From Simmondsia chinensis (lineage: Eukaryota; Streptophyta; Magnoliopsida; Caryophyllales; Simmondsiaceae): a stretch of DNA of 64,000 bases. Every line of letters starts with the position of its first letter. Position 1 is the first letter of the stretch. Positions 30,950 to 43,566 of the stretch are shown here, piece by piece. The notes under the pieces are model-generated. The model had not been told where the DNA came from. It made no database searches and worked only from the letters and a program-made list of their open reading frames with translations. The position numbers and the translations under genes are program-made. The stretch is taken from the NCBI GenBank assembly GCA_018398585.1, contig JAGTTD010000016.1, positions 24,847,212 through 24,911,211 of the forward strand, written 5' to 3'.

Positions 30950-31750
30950 TTATGCCTCCGATTTTAATTTTGCTATAATTAGAATTATGATGGGATTGAA
31001 ATTCCATGATTGAATAACTAAAGGAATTGGAAATTGGAATTAGAGTTTCATAAGTAATCGTCTCAGGTTTAGGTGTAATCGAGTTCAATCATTTCAGTTT
31101 CGGGCCAACTAAGGTCAGTTTTTAATCGGAACAAATCATTTTAGATTCGAGTAATGTCGAGTTGCGGATCAACTCGGGTTGTGTTTTAGTTGGGTTAGAT
31201 CATATTTTGTGCAAATTGTCTCAAATTTTTGTGTTAATTAGGTAGGTTCATTTTGGGATTCAAGTTAGCACAAGTCACATTGGAGTTGGATAGGGTGATT
31301 TCAAGCACGAGCATCTTGGTTTCAAGTTAGTCAAGTTGTGTGTTTCCAACTTTGAGCCTTGGATCCGGTAAAATTTAGGTCGGACTGAATCAGGTCGAGT
31401 CATTTTCAGATTGAGTCATCTCTAGGTTTTCGGGTCAATTAGGTTATAAGATCAACTTAGTTGCGTCACATTCAAGTTAGGTCCAATTTTAGTAAGGTGA
31501 CATTGAGTTTGAGTCATCTCAGATTTCGAATTTATCGCATTGGTCATTTCTATAATTGGATTAGATAAGCCAAGTTGGGTCAGGTTAGGTTGAGAAGTTC
31601 AAATTTGGTCATTTTTAGTTTTGGGTCAAGCCCTAATCGAGTAGAGTCATTTTGGCTTCTAGAACAATTAAGTTTGAACATTTTTAGTTTCAAGGAAGTT
31701 AATATTGCAATTCTTTTTCCCTACCCCAAAAATTTAGAATGTACGATGGA
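30950..31750 (+). repeat. Minisatellite-bearing repeat, second copy
   Basis: An AATTGGAAATTGGAATTAG edge (near 31030) opens an array of TCATTT-GAGTTT-type units. It closes near 31690-31745 with GTTAATATTGCAATTC and CCCTACCCCAAAAATT, the same boundary seen at 30120-30175 and 37290-37340. Confidence 0.55.
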
Positions 31751-31799
31751 TGTGTGTTATATTTTACATGTTTTATACCCCATTCCTATGTTATTTTCA

Positions 31800-33770
31800 G
31801 CTATTACATATGCATTATGGCATGATAGGTGTATTTAGGCTTTGAACGTGTTGGACTGGAGAAAACTCGGAAAGTAGTAAAGAACGAGCAAAAATGTATA
31901 AATTAAAAGACATGTTGAGAAACTTGACCACATGTGAGAAAAAGACCAACCAGGTCAAAATTTAGTCGAGAATAGTCTCCCCTTGGGTGCGCAGATAAAT
32001 TGGCCATGCATTTTGGCAGTCGATCAAGTTTAAAACAGGCAAAAGGTTTAAAAAGAGTATCTAAGACCTAATAATATCTTATTCCACTGATTATACCACT
32101 GAAATCATATAGATCTTTTCGGGAGCTTCTTTTTGGTATGTACTTTAACTTTTAACTCCTTACGAATCAAAAGTTATGTGCATTTTAAGTTAACTACACG
32201 TGCTGCTAAAAAGCGGCCAATTGATCAACTGTGCAACCGCACCTGTAAATAGAGGGGGAGACCTATTTGTCTTCACTTTTTGCTCTTCACTCATGTCTCC
32301 TCCCTCCCCGAGCTGCCAAGAGAGATCAAATTCTCATGGAGGCCGAAGCGCAAGTGGTCGAAGTACTGGGGAATCAAAGTAAGAGTCAAGATTGTTCTTT
32401 TTCTCTCTCTTTTGAATTTGTTTTGTAAGAATCATATGGAGGAGTAGATTACTAGGTTAGGGGTGAAAGACGATCAATCGTATGGATCTCGGATTTATAG
32501 TTTACTTATGATAATGACTTTTGTTATACCATTTTCCACACCCTTGTGGCAAAGCTTATATTTGACATTGGTTTTCTTGTTATGACCTTGGAACCGTGAT
32601 TTTGATTTCCACTTTTATTCGTATGTTGTCTTGTGCTTGTAACCTACCATAGTATAACATGTCTTTTACGAATGGTTAGGGTTGAGGTTGTACCAGACCT
32701 CAACATAATCTTTTATACAAATTAATATTAAATTAGGTGGACAAAATGAAAGAGAAGGAGAAGCGGGAGCTACAAGACTTCTTGAAGAACATGTCGCCCA
32801 AGAATAGTGCGCGGAAACTAGCTAAGGCCTCTGGCAAAAAGAAAAAGAGGAGTATGGTGAATCGGGGTGACGGCGTTATTGATGCCGAGAAGATCGAGGA
32901 GGCTAGGCGAGTAATCGAGATGGGTAAAAGACTAGGTCTGAATTTTGACGGCTTCGATCCGCCAACAGTGAGTGCTATGCTCTATAGTAGGATGTGAGGG
33001 ACCGAAACTGATCAATAGATGCTCTGCGGTGAGACACGGGGTGACGTTGACCTGAATGATGGCAATGGCTTTGATCAAATGTAGCTGAATCCTGTGCTTC
33101 ATCAGTTGTAGCGCTCCGATGCTCCAATTTCCTGTCGTTCGGCAGATCATGTAGTCGTTGTCGTGCTTTGTCGTGTTTTGAGGCACGTGTTTTGCCTGTT
33201 TTTATTTATCTTCCTATTTTTTGTCTTTTATGTTATTTCTTTTGGTCCGTGTTCTTTTACGGGTGGACTCAGGTCTTGCTTGGTCGAGTGACCTGCTTTG
33301 TTCTCGACTATAATGCTAATTATCGAAAGAAAAAAGGTGGACAAAAATGAATTAAGTAGTGCTATTGAGATAACTTATGCAACGTCTAAAGTGATTAGAT
33401 GGGTTATGCCGTTAGACTAGTTTATTATTCTATTCTTTAATTAAGTGTTAAACTAGGTTTAGAGCATGTAAGCTAAACCATTAAAGTCATTATCATGATG
33501 AAATATAATGGAGGGACTTGAGTTAGGCTAACATGAATTCATAGCTAAATTATTATTGATTGATTTGACATTTTAATTTTGCTATTTAATTCTTTTAATT
33601 TAGCTAATTATTCAACTCTCTCCATGAAAATTGGATTTTAAATGTTCGATAATCACTTAATCCAACTTTATACCGATTCCCTGTGGATACGACCCACCAT
33701 AGCTACAATTTATTCGTATGCTTGCAAGTGCACGATTTCACACACACATTAAAACAACATCAATGACTTT
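31800..33770 (+). other. Unassigned LTR-like region
   Basis: Long non-coding tract. It has a TATA-like TGTAAATAGAGGGGG (near 32243) and ends TGCAAGTGCACGATTTCACA (near 33724-33745), after CCCTGTGGATACGACCC. I associate this wording with LTRs of large plant Ty3/Gypsy elements, but found no matching second LTR and no target duplication. A solo or truncated LTR is the best guess. It hosts the 584-bp insert below. Confidence 0.3.
32751..33334 (+). mobile_element. 584-bp retroposon with ORF1-like frame and 16-17-bp TSD
   Basis: The repeats AGGTGGACAAAATGAA (32735-32750) and AGGTGGACAAAAATGAA (33335-33351) flank the insert, which ends GAAAGAAAAA. An open frame across 32751-32997 gives a Lys-rich protein end with EEARRVIEMGKRLGLNFDG. 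This recalls the C-terminal ORF1 segment that precedes ORF2 in some plant LINEs. After its stop comes 340 bp of T/G-rich 3' UTR, without endonuclease, RT or RNase H. It may be an internally deleted or ORF2-less LINE. Confidence 0.65.
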
Positions 33771-33894
33771 TATGCTCTGTTTGACACATTGAATTGGAGC
33801 CCAAAATTGAGAATGAAACTCAAAGTGGAGTTTAGAATTACAATTGGCTTTGTTGGGCAGATGGAATTGGAATTAAACTGTGGAATTGCAATTC

Positions 33895-36800
33895 TGATAT
33901 AGCTTATACATATTTGGCCTTAGCTTAGCAAGAAGAGGCACGTGACTGGCGCGTGTGCTAGTTAGTTACTCTATTTTTAGTATACTTAACTAATACTTGT
34001 TATTTTTAGTAACACATTTTTCCCATTTTATTTTCATTTCAAACCCTTACTATATAAGCTTGCGCATTGTAATTGAGATCATTATGAATTTAGTCAATAC
34101 ATATCTCTTTTCTCCCTAAAATTCTCTCTTCTTTCTCCATCAATTCCCTCATTTCGGCTAAATTCATCTTCAATTGGTATCAAATTGGTATTAGAGCCCA
34201 GATCCTCTGACTTGTGGTTATCAAAATTAAATCTGAAAATGGCTAAGAATACTCGGTCTATGTTTGAAATTCGAAGAGGAGAAAATTATGACATCCTGAA
34301 TCAAGATCCACCAACGAAGTGGTGGAGCATTCTGTAAGCGAGTTGAAGACATCTCTGCTGGAGCTAAGAAAGATGATCATCGCAATGGCCTTACAACAAA
34401 GTCAAATTGGTGACAGAGGAAGGGCAGCTAAAGGAGGATCTAATCCAAATACTATGAATCTGGTACACTCTTATCAAAATCCGATGCATCAAGCAGGTAA
34501 CAATCTATATTCTACTAGATTGAGCAAGCTGGATTTTCCATTGTTCCATGAAGAAAATGTAAATGGATGGTTATACATGTGTCAGCTGTTTTTCTTGGTT
34601 GACAATACCTCTGATTCGGCCAAGATTACAATAGCCTCTATCCACTTGAGAGGGCTAGCATTGTAGTGGCATCAGAAATATATACAGAATAGAGTAGATC
34701 CCACTTCGATTCTTTGGAATGAGTATGTGAGTTCCTTAAGGGCTGTGATTGGAAGTGCTTATGAGGATCCAGTATGTCAGTGAAAGATTACTTGGCCAAA
34801 TTTAATACCATTTTTGTTAAGACTGACTTGAATGAAAACCAACTTGTTAGCCATTTTTGACTAGGCTGCGTGATGATCTTAAGTTGGAGGTGAAATCCCG
34901 GCAACCTGCTACCCTGCAACACGTAATCTGCTTGGCCAAATCAGCTGAAGCTAAGGTGGAGGCCCTGGCCAAGCAATTGAGAACTCCAAGGCTCCTTTGT
35001 TACTAACCCCAACCACTCCAAAGACTTCCCATACTTTAACCCAAAATTTAAACAGAAATGGCCCAACATACACTAGAAACACTTCCCTCACCCCAAACAC
35101 TCCAACTATAATTAAACCCCCAAAGGACATTGACCAAGGCTAAACTACAAGAGAAAAGGGCTAAGGGATTGTGTTATTTCTATGATGAAAAGTTTAAGCC
35201 ACGACACAAATGCAAAGCCAAAGGGTCTCGGCTCTTTGTCATTGAGGTGGATGGAGATGATAGAGAAAATGAAGGTTTTCAGCAGTTAATTAAAGAAGAA
35301 GTGGAGGTGGAGCCTAGATCTCTTTACATGCCTTATCTAGAGCTCCTAATTATCAAATTTTGAGGATCACTAGCTATGCGAGGAGAAAGCCTATACATAT
35401 ACTAATCGATTCAGGCTCAACCCACAACTTTATAGCTTTTGCTTTGGCCTCAAAATTATGTTGCAACATGACTCTAATGAACCCAATTTTTGTAGTTGTA
35501 GCTGATGGCAGTAACTTGAGTTGTAATACTCAATGTAAACACCTTTCATGGCAAATATAGGGGGTTACCTACAGACCTGATTTCCTTATAGTTCCTTTAG
35601 GAGGATGTGATATAGTGTTGGGAATAGAATGGTTATCTACTTTGGGAGATATCAAACACAATTTCAAGGAGCTCACAATGGCATTCACATTCGATGGCAA
35701 GCAGCAAGTATTAAGGGGTGAAGGCACCAATGCTTGTAAGACAGTAGGAGCCAAGGCAATTTCCAGAGCTATTTCAATTTCACCATTCATTGCACTATTG
35801 TAGGTGATTCCTGAAGCTAAACAAGCCTCCAATACATAAATGAAGATGTTGGGAATGGGCCTAAAGAAGTAGCAGAAACATCACATTCCTCAAGTTGTCA
35901 CAGATCTCCTAAGACAAAATGCCATTATTTTGAGGAACCACAACAACTTCCCCCTCACAGACAAGCTTTTAATCACAAGATACACCTCAAAGAGGGAGCA
36001 CAACCTATCAACAAGAGACCCTATAGATATCCATCACTTCAGAAAGATGTGATTGAAGAGAAGAGTTGTTGAGCAAAGGGTACATTCAACATAGCGCAAA
36101 TCCATATGCCTCTGCAATGGTCTTAGTTAAGAAAAAGGATGGAGGGTGGAGAATGTTGATTACAAAGAGCTAAATGAAGCCACCATTAAGGACATATTTC
36201 CCAAACCTCTTGTGGAGGAGCTACTGGATGAGTTGGGAGCCGCAAAATTCTTCTCCAAGAATGACCTGAAATCAGGATATTATCAGATAAGAATGCATGA
36301 AGGGGGTGTTCAAAAGACATCTTTCAAAACTCACTTTGGGCATTATGAGTTCCTAGTGATGCCCTTTGGCTCACTAATGCTTCATCCACCTTTTAAGCCC
36401 TCATGATCTCTTTTTGCTCCCTATCTACGAAAGTTTGTCTTGGTAATTATTTAATGACATCTTAATCTATAGTGCTACTATGGAAGACCATCTCAAGCAC
36501 TTGAAGATATTTTTGATAAATTGAAGAAATACTAGCTCTTTGCAAAGGAAAGTAAGTGTTTGTTTGCTGCAACTTAGATATAGCACTTAGGGCATATTAT
36601 ATCTAATGGGAGAGTTGCAACTGATCCAAGGAAGGTAGAGGCAGTGCAAAATTGGACAACTCTTGTCAACGGTAAGCAGCTTAGAGGATTCCCGGGATTG
36701 ACTGGAATATGAGGTTCATAAGAGGTTATGGTACCTTAGGGTTACAGTACCTTAGCTAGACCTCTCACTGAGCTCTTGAAGAAGGATAAGTGGTTATGGA

Positions 36801-37140
36801 TTGAGGAGACACAACTGGCCTTTAGTTTTAGCTCTCCCAGATTTCTCCAAGCCCTTCATTATAGATCAAATGCTTGCAACACTGGTATTGGGGTTGTCTT
36901 GATTCAGGAAGGCTACCCTCTAGCTTTCATCAGTAAGCCTTTAAGCCCCAGGAAACAGTTATTGTCTATGTATGAGAAAGAACTTCTCGTATTGGTTATT
37001 GCAGTGTTCAAATGGCAACAATATTTGCTCAATAACACATTTGTCATTAAAATAGACCAAAAGAGTCTAAAGTATCTGCTACAATAACACATTCAATAAC
37101 ACAAATGGCAATAATTGCATTGGGTCACTTTGGACTTTGA
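33895..37140 (+). mobile_element. Ty3/Gypsy element truncated in RNase H, no 3' LTR
   Basis: A putative 5' LTR (33895-34172) with TATATAAG near 34052 is followed by the PBS-like TGGTATTAGAGC at 34186-34197. Degenerate gag (34319-34666), zinc-knuckle region (35130-35230), protease (IDSGSTHNF near 35405) and RT fragments follow (KKKDGGWRM, then FFSKNDLKSGYYQIRM). The RT catalytic block reads FNDILIYS rather than FDDILIYS. RNase H is recognisable to about 37140, then the sequence switches to the minisatellite family. Confidence 0.85.
34319..37087 (+). pseudogene. Gypsy gag-pol remains
   Basis: Open pieces at 34319-34666, 35130-35363, 35360-35560, 35615-35803, 36146-36406 and 36776-37087 cover gag, CCHC, protease, RT and RNase H in the Ty3/Gypsy order. 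They are separated by stops and frameshifts. No integrase follows. Confidence 0.85.
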
Positions 37141-37716
37141 GTTGAGTTGATTTCGATCATTTCAAGTTTAAGTCATTCAAGTTGGGTGATTTTTAGGTTT
37201 GGGTCAAATTTTAGGCTGTCTAAGTTCTTCGATTTTGAGTCATTTTGAGTTTGGATGAATCAAGTGAAGTCATTTTGGGTTTCAAGTTAATGGAGTTAAT
37301 ATAGAATTGTAATTTCTTACCCTACCCCAAGGAATTGGAAAGTATGATTTTCAATTAAATTCCAATTCCATGGAATTGGGCAATGGAATTGTAATTCTAA
37401 TTCCAACAGGTAAACTAAATAACATAATTCGAATTTTAGGCCCCAATATTAGTCTCAAACCTAATTCCAAACTCCAATTCCATGCTCCAAACATGACATT
37501 CTGCTATTTGATTCACCTACTAGAATCAGAATCATAATTTTATCCTACTTATGGAATTAGATTTTAATTGAAAATCATGCATTCTAATTCCTTAAGGCGG
37601 GAGAAGAAATTGCAATTTCATATTAACTCTATTAATTTGAAATTCAAAATGATACAAGTTCCAACTCAATTAAAATTAAGATGACTTGAAACTAACACCC
37701 AACTTAATCTAAATTT
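37112..37716. repeat. Minisatellite-bearing repeats in inverted arrangement
   Basis: 37115-37500 is collinear with 29950-30312 (copy B). From about 37500 the same boundary recurs reversed: AATTGAAAATCATGCATTC and CATATTAACTCTATTAATT mirror GTATGATTTTCAATT and GTTAATATAGAATTG. A reverse-oriented array follows and is split by the LINE, resuming at 43671. Confidence 0.6.
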
Positions 37717-38180
37717 AAATAATTAATACCCTATAGTAAAGTTCGCCTAGTGGTACCTGTGGCGATTTCTAGGGTTTCATACCCTCCCCTCCATTTCCAC
37801 TCCGGCGTAGGCCACTGCTGCCGGCTTCCGGCTTCCTCTCTCTTCACATTTACTCCCCCTCTCAACTACCTCTTTTACTGCGTATCTCCCTTCTTCCAAT
37901 TTCGCACGGCTCGCTTTTTCACTGTCAAAAGATTACGGCCAAAGATTTTCTCATCAGGTTTTTTGCCCTTTCTCCCTTTCGAAAGCTCAAATTTGAAATA
38001 AGGGGCGTTGAAACGAAATTAATGGAGCCTTCAATTCCCCACCTACTTAGACAAAGGAAGGGGATCCACTAGCACTTATTTAAGAAGAGAGCAGGGGACT
38101 TCTGGCCACATCTCTTACCCCCACTTCTCCTTCTCATTTTACCTGTGACACTGAGCATCTGGAAATTCCCTCAAATAACA

Positions 38181-39558
38181 ATGCAAAAAGCCGATTTAAA
38201 CGAAACGGGGTTACCGGACCTCCTCAATGCTGGTTTTGACTCACTGGAGCTAGGAGAAGACGAAGGATTTAACCAAGCCCTCAGGGAGCGTACTTTAGTG
38301 GGCAAGATTATGGCTGAGAAGATCATCAAGGTTGGACCAATTCGTGCTATTTTGGGAAAGGCTTGGCAAATCAAAGGTAAACTTGAAATCCATGAACTTA
38401 ACCCAAATATCTTCTTGTTTGTTTTCGAAAAGAAACGAGACCGAAACAGGGCCTTTAGAGGTACCCCCTGGTCCATCAATGATGCCCTAATGGTCATCAA
38501 AGATTGGCCTAGGGATGTCTCCTTTGATAAGATTAATTTTCTCACAACTGTTTTTTGGGTGCAAGCTCATGGTATTCCTCTCAATATGATGACATTGGAA
38601 AATGCTTCAAAAATTGGTAGATTCTTTAATAAAATCATCACTATTGACATGGAAGACACTAAGCACATCCTTTGGACCAAATTCATAAGATTGCGAGTTC
38701 AACTAGATTTATCAAAATCGCTTAAACCCGGCTTCGTGCTCAAGCGAACTGGGAAAGAAGAGATATGGGTTGACTTCAAATATGAAAGATTTGGGTGATT
38801 TCTGTTATTCCTGCTGTAGAATTGGCCGTGTTATGAATATATGTCCTGTTTCTGATTTTCCTAAAAGAAACCCTCTTTACGGAAGTTCTCTGAGAGCTAA
38901 GGAGTTTTCTTCCAGTAAGATTAAGTTGGGGCCATCAAGCAGTGCTGAGCACAACCTAACTAATCTACCGGAAGGGAATAACGAAGCTGATGTTGATGGG
39001 AATTGGTTAGCTACAACCCTCAAGGCCCTACAGAATTCAGATTGTGAGGCGACAGGGGGGATGGATAGCTCTTTGCTGTTAAATAATGAGGCAGTTAGCG
39101 CCCACTCGGGGAAAGCGAAGCAACAAGCTGAAGGTCACGGCTGTGATCTGAGGGGAAAAAGAGCTAAGACTATTTTGCAGGATATGGTCGTGAAAATGGT
39201 TCAGGAAGATGACCGAGGTAACTGGAAAATCCACCCATCAATCTTTAACGACAACTCGGACGTTTTGAGCAACATTTTTGAGGAACAAGGTCTGGTTTCG
39301 AGGGTTTTATCGCCTTGTTCAAGTGTTCGCAGCGCTCTTTTGGGGAGATCCGGGCCTTCCAATCTGAGAGGAATAAAGAGAATGGTAAGACAGAACAATA
39401 GCGCGACAAGGGGAATCAGAATTTCAGATGAGGGCCCTAATTCAAGGGCTGGTCACACTAATTTTGTTCTTCAAGAAATCCATGATGAGGATGTTCCAAC
39501 AACACCGGGATTTGGGTTTGCGGCGGTTGTCCCAGAACAATCGCCTCAGGGGCTATGA
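38181..39558 (+). pseudogene. LINE ORF1 (DUF4283 plus zinc knuckle), one frameshift
   Basis: The first part (to 38798) is the DUF4283-type nucleic-acid binding domain found at the N-terminus of plant LINE ORF1 proteins (VGPIRAILGKAWQIKGK, then TVFWVQAHGIPLNMM). A frameshift near 38790 separates it from the CCHC region, which reads CYSCCRIGRVMNIC. The family's GH pair is GR here, so the zinc-binding His is lost. A long low-complexity tail runs to the stop at 39558, overlapping the ORF2 start by 4 bp (ATGA). Confidence 0.85.
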
Positions 39559-42500
39559 GTATCCTATGTTGGAATTGTTGGGGATTGGGCCAATCCTTTA
39601 CAATTCAGGCTCATAGGGAGCACATTACGAAGTATAGGCCAGCTATTATCTTTCTTTATGAAACTAAACAAAAATATAATTTTATGCGACATAGAAGTAG
39701 GAGTATGGGTTTTGATTCTTCTCACATGATCAAACCCGTTGGATTGTTGGGTGGCCTTGCCCTGTGGTGGACAAATGAGGTTGTGGTGTCAATTTTAGCG
39801 GAGTCGAATAGGTTCATCTCTGCGGATATCGAGGAAATCAACTCAGGTCGAAAGTGGCGTCATTTTATTGTGTATGGGGAACCGGTCAGACACCGTAGGG
39901 CTCGCTTTAGGACTGATTTCGCTGCAGTTTGCAACTATCCAGGCCTCCCGATTATGGTTTCGGATAAATTGTTGGGGTCCCAGGTTTGTGACATACAGCT
40001 TGCATGGATCCACGATTTTCTGAATTCATGTGACCTTATGGAACTTCCCTCGAGTGGATGCCACTTTTCGTGGACAAATAAACAAGATGATGAGTTCAAC
40101 AGTAAAGAATGTATTGATAAAGCAGCAGCAAATTACGAGTGGCAAACAATGTTTCCAAGTGCTCAAGTCATTCTCTCGCCTGCGGTAGGATCTGATCATT
40201 CTCCTTTGATTGTTATTCTTTGTTTTGACAAGCCAAAGATCTCTAGGGACTTCGAATTCGAATCTAAGTGGCTCCTAGAAGAGGGTATCGGTAATGTTGT
40301 CAAAAAAGGGTGGGGGGTTCAAGTGGGGGGATCCCGTATGTTCTCTTTCAATAAAAAAACTTCTTCACTGTCGCGAGGAGCTAAAAAAGTGGAGCATTGA
40401 CCGAACCAGGGAGAGAAAAAGAAAGATTAACGAAGCCATGGAAAGACTCACCCTCATCCAAAGTACAGTTTCGACGATAAAAGACAAAGAGGAAGAAGAG
40501 AGATTGATTTCTGAACTCAAGACCACTTGAGAACCTGAAGAAAGCTTCTGGCACCAGCGTGCAAGAATTAATTGGCTTTCTTTCGGGGATAGAAATACTC
40601 GCTTTTTTCATGCCTCGGCATCGCAAAGGAAGAAAGCTAACATCATTGTTAGACTGAAACACAGGGAAGGAGAGTGGGTTGATGATCCCCTTTTGATTGA
40701 GTCCATGGTCAAAAACCACTTTGCGGACTTGTACAAATAGCACAGTACTTCACACACCGAAGAGGCACTGGACAGCGTCATGCTGACTGTCACCAGCGAT
40801 ATGAACGACAGCCTGCTGTGCCCGGTCAGTGACGAGGAGATTAAAGCGGTTGTTTTCCAGCTTAAAGGGCTCAAAGCTCCTGGACCAGATGGCTTCCCAG
40901 GTATCTTTTTTTTGAGTTTCTGGGAAGATGTCTCACTTGATGTTTTGGGGGCGGTTCGGGGTTTTTTTGAAAGTGGAAACCTTCTCTCTTCTTTTAATTT
41001 TACTAATATTGTAATGATTCCTAAAGTTCCTCGACCGGAAAATCTTAATCAATTTCGGCCTATTAGCCTCTGCAATTTTAGCTACAAAATTATTTCAAAA
41101 ATCTTGGCTAATAGACTCCGTCCTCTCATGGACGACCTCATCGATCTGGTTCAGGCGGCTTTTATTAAAGGAAGACAAATTCAGGACAACATTTTTGTTG
41201 CCCATGAGGAGTTCCACGCGCTAAAAAATAGAAGAAAAGGCAGTTCTGCTACCATGGCTCTTAAGCTCGACCTTTCAAAAGCTTATGATCAAGTCGATTG
41301 GTCCTTTCTGGAACGATTACTTCTCATAAGAGGCTTTCACGAAAATTTTGTCAGTCGAGTCATGAATTGTGTTTCGTCGGTTCAAGCTTCACCAGTTCTT
41401 AATGGGAAGAGGCTTAACTCAATCCCTTTGAAAAGGGGTCTTCGACAAGGGGACCCCCTTTCCCCTTTTCTGTTCTTACTGATAATTGATTGTCTCTCTT
41501 CTCTTATCAACAAGGCCTCTTGTCAGGGGGTTTGGAAGGGTCTCCACATTAAAAGGACTTGTCCTATTATGTCTCACCTCCTTTACGCTGACGATTGCCT
41601 TCTCTTCTTCGAAGCCTCCAAAAAAGGGGTCGAAAGTGTCAAGGACGTCATTTCTTGTTTTTGCGAAGCTTCAGGACAAACTGTTAACTTCGAGAAGTCT
41701 CAGGCTTTCTTTTTCTCTAACACAACTACCCAAACAAAGGAGGAGCTGTTGCTCTTTTTGGGAGTTTGTATGATGAGGGAGGGGGACCGCTATCTGGGCC
41801 TCCAAGTTTTGTGGGGTCGCTCGAAAAAAAGTGCACTTTGTTTTCTCTTCGATCGTATCCGCAACAAGATCCAAGTTTGGCTAGCGAAAATGCTTTCTCA
41901 TGGGGGGAGAGGAATCCTCATCAAATCAGTCCTTGCCGCCATCCCTTCGTATGTCATGCATTGCTTCAAAATTCCGATCACTTTTGTTCCTAAAATCAAC
42001 GCCCTCTTCGCTAGTTTTTGGTGGAAGGGGGGATCTATGGAAGATAAAGGAATTCATTGGGTTAGTTGGGATAAAATTTCAACACCTAAAGTTCAAGGGG
42101 GTATCGGTATCAGAGACATGGAAGGGGTCAACATTTCTATGCTCGCCAACCAAGCTTGGAGAGCCGTCCAAAATCCTAACGCTTTTTGGGTACATATCCT
42201 CAAGGGGATTTATTTTCGCAATTGCTCCTTCCCCAAGTCCAAGTTGGGGTGGAGAAGTTTAGTCGAGGGTCGTGACTTTCTCCTTAAAGGAGTTCCTTGG
42301 AACGTCCTTAGTGGCTCTTCGATTAATATTTGGAATGATAAGTGGGTTCCTTCGTCTCCGGACTTCATCGTGTCGGTCCCGCAACCGGAGGGCTGCCTTT
42401 TGGTCTCGGTTGATCAGCTCATGATTCCGGAAGCTTGAAGATGGAATTTACCTCTTATTCATCGTTGGCTCCGACAACCGGCTGCTGGCCGTGTTTCCCT

Positions 42501-43566
42501 TATCCCGATTGGGAGGCCGGAAGGTGTGGATCATTTAGTTTGGCACTTTGATTCTTCCGGGGTTTTCTCCGTGCGCTCGGGGTACAACTTCTGGTGCAAG
42601 AACATTAGATGGGGTTCTCCTCCTCGGGATACCCCTTCTTCGTCCACGCCCCCCTCTTCTAAATCTCTTAAAGCCATTTGGTCCTTACATGCCACTCCCA
42701 AAATCCATCACTTCATATGGAGAGCCTACAACAATGCTCTTGCTTCTCAGGAAAATCTTGGAAAAAGAAGATTTCATGGCCCTTTCGCTTGCGCTCATTG
42801 TGGGGAAGATCCTGAATCTATTGATCATATTCTATTTTTCTGCCCCCCAGCCAGGGCGGCTTGGTTTGGTTCTATGTTCGGTTTTCTTTTTCAAAGAGAA
42901 GGTTTTGGGGGTTTTCGTTGGTGGTGGGATCATATTTGTAACGATTTATCCTTATGTAAAAAAAGGCTTAGTTTTGTTGCTTTTCTCTGTTGGGAACTTT
43001 GGAAGAACAAGAACTCTTTTGTTTTTCAAGGCCTATCCAAGGAGCCTCATAAGATAGCTCGGGATGCTATGCGAGGATCAATGGAGCTTCTGGACCTTCC
43101 TTCCTCCCTGGCTCTATCCGGTAGGCTTGGTCCTTCTTCTCCGGTTCAGTGGTCTCGGCCTCCGGACGGGTTTATCAAGGTCAACTCCGATGCTGCGTGG
43201 AAATCTAAAGATGTCCTGGCGGCGGCTGCTAGAGACTCTTCAGGTGGGATTGTCGGGGGTTGGTGCGATTCCTTCCAGGCATCTTCCCCTCTTGTTGCGG
43301 AGGCTCTCGCTTTGAGGGCAACTTGTTGTTATGTTCAGTCTCAAGGATGGCGCCGCATCGTCTTCGAATGTGATAGCAAATTACTCATTGATGCTTTTTC
43401 TACTCGAGGTTCGTGCCTGTGGGAGATCCAAGCTATCGTCGATAATATTTCGTCCTATGTTGTTCATTTTATCGCTTCGTCTTTTGTCTGGTGCCCTAGA
43501 TTTTGTAATAGGGTGGCCCATTTTGTAGCTAAGGACCACTTCTCAGGCAATTGTAATCATATTTGA
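39555..43566 (+). pseudogene. LINE ORF2: endonuclease, reverse transcriptase, RNase H
   Basis: The endonuclease begins MSILCWNCWGLG and has ETKQ near residue 30 and GSDHSP near 40190, but the conserved GDFN-type block is absent around 39960 although the frame stays open. A frame change follows near 40300, and stops occur near 40528 and 40738. From 40780 a single frame carries the whole RT (FRPISLCN, KLDLSKAYDQVDW, GLRQGDPLSPFLF, LLYADDCLLFF near 41580), zf-RVT (HATPKIHHFIWRA) and RNase H (VNSDAAWK, ECDSKLLIDAF). It is broken only by a TGA at 42436-42438. The RT catalytic YADD is intact. Confidence 0.9.

Noticed and set aside
31575..31838. 87-aa frame in the minisatellite region
   Set aside because: Its composition follows the GAGTCATTT units, and other copies of the repeat do not keep it open.
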